NCBI RefSeq assembly: GCF_001507665.1
Contig: NZ_CP013910.1
Span: 2,479,501 to 2,543,500, forward strand
Length of the DNA stretch: 64,000 nucleotides
Source of the DNA: Deinococcus actinosclerus
GTDB lineage: Bacteria; Deinococcota; Deinococci; Deinococcales; Deinococcaceae
Reading direction: 5' to 3'
The first letter of the stretch is position 1, and every line of letters starts with the position of its first letter. The translations under genes and the position numbers were made by a program. The notes beneath the pieces are model-generated. The model ran no database searches. It saw only the letters and a program-made list of their open reading frames with translations, and had not been told where the DNA came from. Shown piece by piece: positions 55,397 to 64,000 of the stretch.

Positions 55397-55426
55397 TTGC
55401 CGCAAGTCCTTTGACTCTGGTACACT
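55397..55426 (+). promoter_or_regulatory. Promoter of rpsA
   Basis: TTGCCG (55397-55402), 18-base spacer, TACACT (55421-55426). The leader of about 105 bases contains a CCGGTCC-ACC-GGACCGG hairpin (55451-55467), a possible control site. Confidence 0.65.
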
Positions 55427-55537
55427 GAGGTGTTGCCGCGCCGTATGCACCCGGTCCACCGGACCGGACCCGCACGGGAAGCAGGTATCAGGCTGGCGTG
55501 CGGCCCCCGTGCCACGCGCCCAGGAGGACAGGAGTTC

Positions 55538-57217
<1,680 letters not shown>

Positions 57218-57234
57218 CCCCCGCCGCGTCAAGG

Positions 57235-57262
57235 CCCCCGGTGTCCGCACCGGGGGTTTCTT
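57235..57262 (+). terminator. Terminator after rpsA
   Basis: Perfect 9-bp stem CCCCCGGTG / CACCGGGGG (57235-57243 with 57248-57256), loop TCCG, then TTTCTT. Confidence 0.85.
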
Positions 57263-57324
57263 GTGGTGTCTCCACGGCAGAGGGGAGGCCGCAGTGGCCT
57301 CCCCCTCCCCTCCTCGACCCCGAC

Positions 57325-59445
<2,121 letters not shown>

Positions 59446-59588
59446 GACTCCTTCGGCAGTCAACAGGATTTTGGTCAGCGGGCCGTCACCGCATTACAGC
59501 ACGGGACGCCCGCCTCACCCGCTCAGAGCGGCCGTCCCCTCCAGCCTGGAGCGGACGGCCCGCCCCTGCCGGTCCACGTCCGGAGCCC

Positions 59589-60080
59589 TCAGGCGTCCTG
59601 CGCCGGTTCGGCTTCCTCGGCCTCCTGCGCCGCCAGCATCACGTCCCGGAAGGCCCGCACCGCCTCCTGCACGAACGTCAGGTAGCGTGGCAGGGCCTCC
59701 ACGAATCCCTGTGGCTGCGCGTGCAGCGCCTCCACCCCCGCCCACACGTCCCCGTCCACGGTGTGCAGCTTCACCAGCTTCGCCTCGCGGTTCACGGCGT
59801 CACAGGCGAACAGCGCCTGCCCGTACTCCTCGTCGGACTCCAGCGGCCAGAAGTTGGGGAACAGCAGGTGATAGAACGCCGCGTCGTCCTCCTGCGCAGG
59901 CACGTAGTACTGCCCGCCCTCGAACATGAACGTCAGGCCCGACTCCGCGTCGGCCTGCACCGCGAACCCCAGCGCCCCCAGCGCGTCCCGCACCGCCGCC
60001 AGCCCCTCCGGCAAGGGCGCGGCCACGCGGGGCGGGGGGGCAACCTTCACGACCTTCTTCTTCACTGCCTGAGCAGCCAT
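59589..60080 (-). CDS. YbjN / type III chaperone-like protein
   Basis: 163 residues. After a Lys/Pro-rich start, the core GLTFMFEGGQYYVPAQEDDAAFYHLLFPNFWPLE, then ALFACDAVNREAKLVKLHTVDGDVWAGVEAL, and a C-terminal helix EAVRAFRDVML, matches the YbjN and T3S-chaperone-like fold pattern (from memory, not a search). Such proteins hold client peptides. CCGGAGG 7 bases before the ATG. It is the third gene of the cluster from 63542. Confidence 0.6.
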   Translation of the reverse strand: MAAQAVKKKVVKVAPPPRVAAPLPEGLAAVRDALGALGFAVQADAESGLTFMFEGGQYYVPAQEDDAAFYHLLFPNFWPLESDEEYGQALFACDAVNREAKLVKLHTVDGDVWAGVEALHAQPQGFVEALPRYLTFVQEAVRAFRDVMLAAQEAEEAEPAQDA

Positions 60081-60135
60081 GTCATACCTCCGGTACACAT
60101 CCGCCCGCCCATGCCGGGGCGGCGGGAGAGGGGGC

Positions 60136-61176
60136 TCAATTCGGGCGGTTCGACTCGTCCGAGTACAGATCTTCCGGGAGCTCCTCGGCGAGGAACGTCA
60201 TGTACCGCATGTTCAGCAGGTGCCGCGTCGCCACTCGCTCGAACGCCGCGCCGTTCTCCTCGGTCTTCGCGTTCCCGAAGCCGTACTCGCCCACCACGAA
60301 CGTCCCGTCCGGCCGGAAGTACGCGATGGCCGACCCGGCCGGATCACGGAAGTTCCAGCCACTGTCCCCCGCGTTCCCCGGCTCCCGCACCGACTGCGCG
60401 AGCCGCTCCTGAATCCGCACGTACCGCCCGTCATCCATCACGGCGTGCCGGAAACCACGCGTGGCGGTCTCGATCATGTACCCGAAGCGCCAGCCGAAGA
60501 ACCGCACGTCGAAGCGCAGCGGCCCCGACGCGAGCAGAATCGACGTCGCGTCCCGGCTCACCTCCTCGGCCTGGTACTTCTTGCGCATGAACACCGCGAA
60601 CGCATCCGTCGCCGTCGGGTACACGTTGAAGCCCTCGCCGTAATGGAAGCCGCCCAGCCACTGCGACACGCTGGGCCGCTCGGCCTGGGTGAAGGGCAAC
60701 CCCAGGTACGCCCGCGCCGCCATCACGCCCTCCTCCAGCATGAACAGCGCCACGTCAATGAGCGTGTCCGCCCGGAACTGCCGGTCGAAGCCCGCCGACT
60801 CCACACCCAGCACCAGCTCACCGGACACCGGATCGAACTGCGCCCGCACCCCCGCGCACGTCGAGCACACGTGATCGATGCAGCGGTACGCGAACGCCTT
60901 CTCCGCCACCGACCCCGCCCGCAGAATGTTGCACTCCGGCACGCGGGTCGTCAGGGACAGACCGAGCACATTCCGGGTGAACAGCGCTTCTATGCGCAGT
61001 CCCCGGTAGGTCAGATGAATGTCGGGCAGTCCCGTACCGATCTCAACATTCTGGAATCCAGCGTCCACTTCGGTCAGGGTCTGGATTGCATTGATGGCGG
61101 ATTCCCGCATCTCCCCTACCTCAACGCCCTGACGCAGGTGCGGTTCCGCCTGCTTTTTCCTGAACAGCCCGAACAT
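60136..61176 (-). CDS. Unknown two-lobed protein in the same operon
   Basis: 346 residues. N-terminal half with IDIHLTYRGLRIEALFT-type strands and a CSTC (C104, C107) pair; C-terminal half with FFGWRFGYMIETATRGF and TFVVGEYGFGNAKTEENGAAF. The second half may be a further YbjN/chaperone-like domain (weak). The start ATG overlaps the stop of the upstream gene (TGATG), which implies tight coupling. No signal peptide. Confidence 0.6.
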   Translation of the reverse strand: MFGLFRKKQAEPHLRQGVEVGEMRESAINAIQTLTEVDAGFQNVEIGTGLPDIHLTYRGLRIEALFTRNVLGLSLTTRVPECNILRAGSVAEKAFAYRCIDHVCSTCAGVRAQFDPVSGELVLGVESAGFDRQFRADTLIDVALFMLEEGVMAARAYLGLPFTQAERPSVSQWLGGFHYGEGFNVYPTATDAFAVFMRKKYQAEEVSRDATSILLASGPLRFDVRFFGWRFGYMIETATRGFRHAVMDDGRYVRIQERLAQSVREPGNAGDSGWNFRDPAGSAIAYFRPDGTFVVGEYGFGNAKTEENGAAFERVATRHLLNMRYMTFLAEELPEDLYSDESNRPN

Positions 61177-63542
61177 CAGTCGCCTCCTTTCATGTTCAGT
61201 TGTTTGGCGGCATCATCCAGAATTTCATCCAGATGCAGGCTGGGGAAGACTTCCTTCAGAACGTCCTCGGCGACTTTCAGCAGACCACTGGCCTCTTCCT
61301 CGGTCGCCTTCTTCTTGCTCTTCTCGTCCTTCTCGCCCTTGAGTTCCTTCGCCTTCGCCTTCACGGGCGCGGCGATGGCCGACTCGGCGGCCTTGCTGAG
61401 CACCTCGTCCACGGCCTCCGATCCCAGGGTGACCACCGACGCCAGCGGCGTGGTGCTGCGCAGCGCCTGAATCACCTTGCCGTACTTCTCGATCCGCTCG
61501 TTGATCGGCACGCGGGCCGGGGTGGTCAGCGCCATGCCCAGCCGCTCGAACGCGCCCTTATCAGCAGCGTTCTTCCCGAAGTACCGCTCCATGGCCTTCT
61601 TCGAGGCGTTCAGCGCCTCGGTCTTCATGGCGAGCGTCTGCAGGCCCGTGGAGGGATGCCGCGCGACGAACGTCTCGGCCTGACGGGTGAGCAGGTCAGC
61701 CGATTTCTTCACGGCATCCTCTGCGGCCCGCTGTCCACTCGCCACAGCCTCAGCCTGTATGGCACTGTTCACCTGCCGTCCCTGCCTTGTCGCCAGCGTA
61801 AGGAACGAAGCTTCCGCATCCTGTGCGACCTTGTCCCGCAGGCGTTTCTCGGCCAGGGCGCGGGCGTGGGCGACTTCCGCCTGGTAGGTCAGGGGGGCGC
61901 CCTGCTCGGCCAGGGCCTTGAAGTCCGCCTGGACGCTGCCGTGGCGGCCCAGCAGGCGCGAGAGGTCCTTGTTCAGGTCGTGGCTGGCGTCTGCCCAGAC
62001 CTTGTTCAGGTGCGTGCGGATGGCGGTGCCGCTGGCGCGGAATTCCACGATGGCCTTGGCGACGTGCCCGTCGGGGTTGCGGGCGATCAGGTCGTCGAGG
62101 CGCTGGACGGTGGTTTCCTTGAGGTGCCGGGCGTGCCGGGCGACGCTGGTCTGGCTGATCTTGCCGCCCAGGCTGGCTTTCCAGGCGTCCACGCGGTCGG
62201 CGGCCTTGACGCGGGCGTTCGTGAGTCTGCGGCTGAGCGTGTTCCCTGCGCCGTCCACGGCGTCGCGGAGTTTGCGCGCGGCTTTCACGATCGGGCTCTT
62301 GCGGGCCTGATTGCGCAGGTACGCGAGGGCCGTGTCGTCCCACTTGCGCAGGGTTGCCACGCTCTTGCGCACGCTCCCGGTGATCGCGTCGGCGCCCCTG
62401 CCGGCCAGTTTCCGGAGGGTGGGCGTCTGGGCTTTCAGGTACGCGCGGGCCTGCCGGGCGCGGCGGGTGGTCACGACGCGGACGGTGCGGGCGGCACGTC
62501 CTGCCTTCGCGGCGGCGTTGCTGACGCTGGTGGTGACGGCGTTCTTGACGTTGGTGGCGGCGCGGCCCACGGGTTGCGTGAGGTACTTCTGTGCGAGCTT
62601 CCCGGCGTTCTTCAGGGCCGTTTTTGCGCCCGTGGGCAGCACCCGGCGGGCGAGGGTGGCGGCGGCCTTCCCGCTGCCTTTCAGGGCGCCCTGCGCGAGG
62701 TGCCCGAGGCCCCTCGCGGCAGGCGTGAGGCCCTTCCCGAGGGCGCGGCCCACGCCGACCACGGCCTTCCCGGCGAACTTGAACACCGGGCCGCCCACGC
62801 TGCCCACGATGGCGTCCACGGCGACGCTCTTGGCGGTGACGCCCTCGAAGGTGGCGCGCCCTTTGAACGTGTACTTCTTGTCCTTCTGCGCCTTGGCTTT
62901 CGCGGCGGCGTTGAAGACCGTGTTCTCCACGACCTGCGCGGCGATGCCGCCCCCGGCACTGATCCCGGCGGCGAGGGCCAGCGCGGGTGCAGTCAGGGCC
63001 CCACCGGACGCGACCGTGGCCACACCCACGGCGGTCAGGGCGACGCCCTTCCAGAATTTCGCCTTGCCTTCCGGGGTGGCGTACCACTTCCTGAACTGGT
63101 CGAGTTTCGCCCCGGCGAACTTCCCGGCGGCTTTCGCGCCGCCCATGACGCCCTTGACCGGGTTCTTCGCGAAGTCGGCGGCACCCTTGACGACCTTCTT
63201 CGCGCCCTCCAGCAGGCCCGGCAGGTTCCTGGCCGCGCTGGCGTGCAGGCCTGTCAGCTGCTTCCGGAAAAACCCCATGACACCCCCGGCCTCGCGGGGC
63301 GGCGCGGCGGGACGGCCCGTGACCTTCAGGTTCGGCGTGGGCAGCGTCCTGGGGGTGGTTTTGCGCGCGCCGGGGGGCAGTTGCGGCCCGATCATGGGCG
63401 CGGCCTTCACGCCTTTGTGGGCAGTAGCGGGTGTCCGCCCGACCTTCAGCGGGCCGGGCTGGGCGGGACGGGAGGGTGGCTTCGCGGTCTGCGACTTCTT
63501 CTGGGTGGCCTTCTGGCCCTTGTGTTGCGGCTGTTCGAGCAT
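61176..63542 (-). CDS. Large Lys/Ala-rich protein with a hydrophobic core, toxin-like architecture
   Basis: 788 residues. Residues 1-88 are Pro/Lys/Gln-rich and disordered. About 90-160 are basic helices (KKVVKGAADFAKNPVKGVMGG). Residues 166-204 are a Gly/Ala-rich hydrophobic stretch (FWKGVALTAVGVATVASG then GALTAPALALAAGISAGGG), of the kind seen before toxin domains of polymorphic toxins. The rest, about 205-788, is long basic Ala-rich helix, ending LLKVAEDVLKEVFPSLHL. No signal peptide and no recognised catalytic domain. AGGTG 6 bases before the ATG. First of three coupled genes. Confidence 0.65.
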   Translation of the reverse strand: MLEQPQHKGQKATQKKSQTAKPPSRPAQPGPLKVGRTPATAHKGVKAAPMIGPQLPPGARKTTPRTLPTPNLKVTGRPAAPPREAGGVMGFFRKQLTGLHASAARNLPGLLEGAKKVVKGAADFAKNPVKGVMGGAKAAGKFAGAKLDQFRKWYATPEGKAKFWKGVALTAVGVATVASGGALTAPALALAAGISAGGGIAAQVVENTVFNAAAKAKAQKDKKYTFKGRATFEGVTAKSVAVDAIVGSVGGPVFKFAGKAVVGVGRALGKGLTPAARGLGHLAQGALKGSGKAAATLARRVLPTGAKTALKNAGKLAQKYLTQPVGRAATNVKNAVTTSVSNAAAKAGRAARTVRVVTTRRARQARAYLKAQTPTLRKLAGRGADAITGSVRKSVATLRKWDDTALAYLRNQARKSPIVKAARKLRDAVDGAGNTLSRRLTNARVKAADRVDAWKASLGGKISQTSVARHARHLKETTVQRLDDLIARNPDGHVAKAIVEFRASGTAIRTHLNKVWADASHDLNKDLSRLLGRHGSVQADFKALAEQGAPLTYQAEVAHARALAEKRLRDKVAQDAEASFLTLATRQGRQVNSAIQAEAVASGQRAAEDAVKKSADLLTRQAETFVARHPSTGLQTLAMKTEALNASKKAMERYFGKNAADKGAFERLGMALTTPARVPINERIEKYGKVIQALRSTTPLASVVTLGSEAVDEVLSKAAESAIAAPVKAKAKELKGEKDEKSKKKATEEEASGLLKVAEDVLKEVFPSLHLDEILDDAAKQLNMKGGD

Positions 63543-63631
63543 GACGGCACCTGCGTGGATCTGGTCTGGGGGCGGCGCGGCAGGGTGGACACGCTAGTCT
63601 AGAGATGACCTGCTGTGCAGCCAAGCGGAAA

Positions 63632-63654
63632 TGACCGGCCACGCAGACCGGTCA
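63632..63654 (-). terminator. Terminator of the YqgE/AlgH-family gene
   Basis: TGACCGG / CCGGTCA, 7-bp stem (63632-63638 with 63648-63654), followed on the minus strand by TTTCC. Confidence 0.55.
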
Positions 63655-63699
63655 ACCTTCCATGAAGCCAGTTGTCCAGGTACTCGGCGTGCCCGGCGC

Positions 63700-64000
63700 C
63701 TAGGCCTGCGCGCCGCCCGGCACGATCCGTGAGGCGTCCACGCCCAGCCGGTCGAGCGCCGCCTGCCAGCGCCCGTCCGCAGGCACGTCCCACAGCAGGT
63801 CGGGGGTGGCCTGCTCCACCCACACCCACGTTCCCTCACGGGCCTCCTCGGCCAGCTGACCTGCACCCCACCCGGCGTACCCGAGCACCAGCATGAAGCG
63901 CTGCCCGCTGCGCTCCACGGCCCGCAGCACGTCCAGGCTGCTCGACACGGTCAGGCCCGGCAGCAGGCGCAGTTCGCCGTCCATGTTCACCGGCTGCGCG
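63700..64000 (-). CDS. C-terminal part of a YqgE/AlgH (UPF0301) family protein, cut by the right edge
   Basis: 100 codons visible. LVLGYAGWGAGQLAEEAREGTWVWVEQATPDLLWD is the family hallmark (GYAGWGAGQL), followed by RWQAALDRLGVDASRIVPGG. UPF0301 has no agreed function. The N-terminus lies beyond 64000. Confidence 0.88.
   Translation of the reverse strand, partial: AQPVNMDGELRLLPGLTVSSSLDVLRAVERSGQRFMLVLGYAGWGAGQLAEEAREGTWVWVEQATPDLLWDVPADGRWQAALDRLGVDASRIVPGGAQA

Noticed and set aside
59500..59588. Short frames between ppk1 and the YbjN-like gene
   Set aside because: No ribosome site or family similarity; treated as spacer.
60079..61470. Long open frames opposite the three-gene cluster
   Set aside because: They are antisense shadows; the minus-strand frames have the expected codon bias, ribosome sites and overlaps.

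Overview
The window is about 64 kb of very GC-rich DNA (roughly 70% G+C by eye) from a Deinococcus-type bacterium. The evidence is the gene content: a 552-residue trehalose synthase, futalosine hydrolase of the Mqn menaquinone route, NucS/EndoMS, a DUF4384-PEGA envelope protein, single-chain GcvP, and Hsp20 under HspR-like operators. The promoters agree: about 20 genes have a TANNNT -10 box only 5-7 bases before the start codon, the leaderless-promoter arrangement described for Deinococcus. No plasmid, phage, IS or CRISPR structure is visible, so this looks like ordinary chromosome.

Layout. 0-8.4 kb: end of a secreted protein, mazG and a Nudix hydrolase, a DUF4384-PEGA protein divergent from mqnB, a DUF72 protein, a response regulator, hisF-hisIE, nucS and a DUF4394 lipoprotein. 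8.5-12.3 kb: metallophosphoesterase, 5-formyl-THF cyclo-ligase, an SDR, a SRPBCC protein, a 2H phosphoesterase and a DUF6979-like protein. 12.3-17 kb: glycine cleavage genes gcvT-gcvH-gcvP. 17-20 kb: an AT-rich patch with a dispersed repeat, then small stress or accessory genes (RmlD-like reductase, DJ-1/PfpI, SnoaL-like, cupin). 20-31 kb: dnaG, aldo/keto reductase, ABC exporter, ald with divergent lrp, cyclophilin, a PSD-like protein and hsp20. 30.5-34.2 kb: the pyrR-pyrB-(phosphoesterase)-pyrC operon behind a PyrR attenuator. 34-44.5 kb: two oxidoreductases, an M20 amidohydrolase, sufU, a large GGDEF/HD-GYP protein, folE, purA and a YjbQ-family gene. 44.5-53.3 kb: an ApbE plus membrane-oxidoreductase operon, an intradiol dioxygenase, a DUF4403 protein, a cold-shock protein, a thioesterase with a histidine phosphatase, an HD protein and a receiver-Roadblock protein. 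53.3-64 kb: treS, tRNA-Gln, rpsA, ppk1, a three-gene cluster with toxin/chaperone-like architecture, and the end of a YqgE/AlgH gene.

Genes that work together: gcvTHP carries out glycine catabolism and one-carbon supply, with the folate enzymes FolE and 5-formyl-THF cyclo-ligase elsewhere in the window. PyrR senses pyrimidine nucleotides and should control its own operon through the leader RNA. Lrp probably controls ald across a shared intergenic region containing palindromes. MazG, Nudix and NucS fit nucleotide-pool and genome upkeep. Short intergenic hairpin repeats are scattered through the region.

Most worth following up: the three-gene cluster at 59.6-63.5 kb; a shared set of 11-bp-phased repeats in front of the DJ-1 and cupin genes; the PyrR attenuator with an overlapping leader ORF; HspR-like operators on the hsp20 promoter; an in-frame amber codon in a small gene near 37.2 kb; a PSD-family protein without its self-cleavage motif; and a clamp-binding-like C-terminus on NucS.
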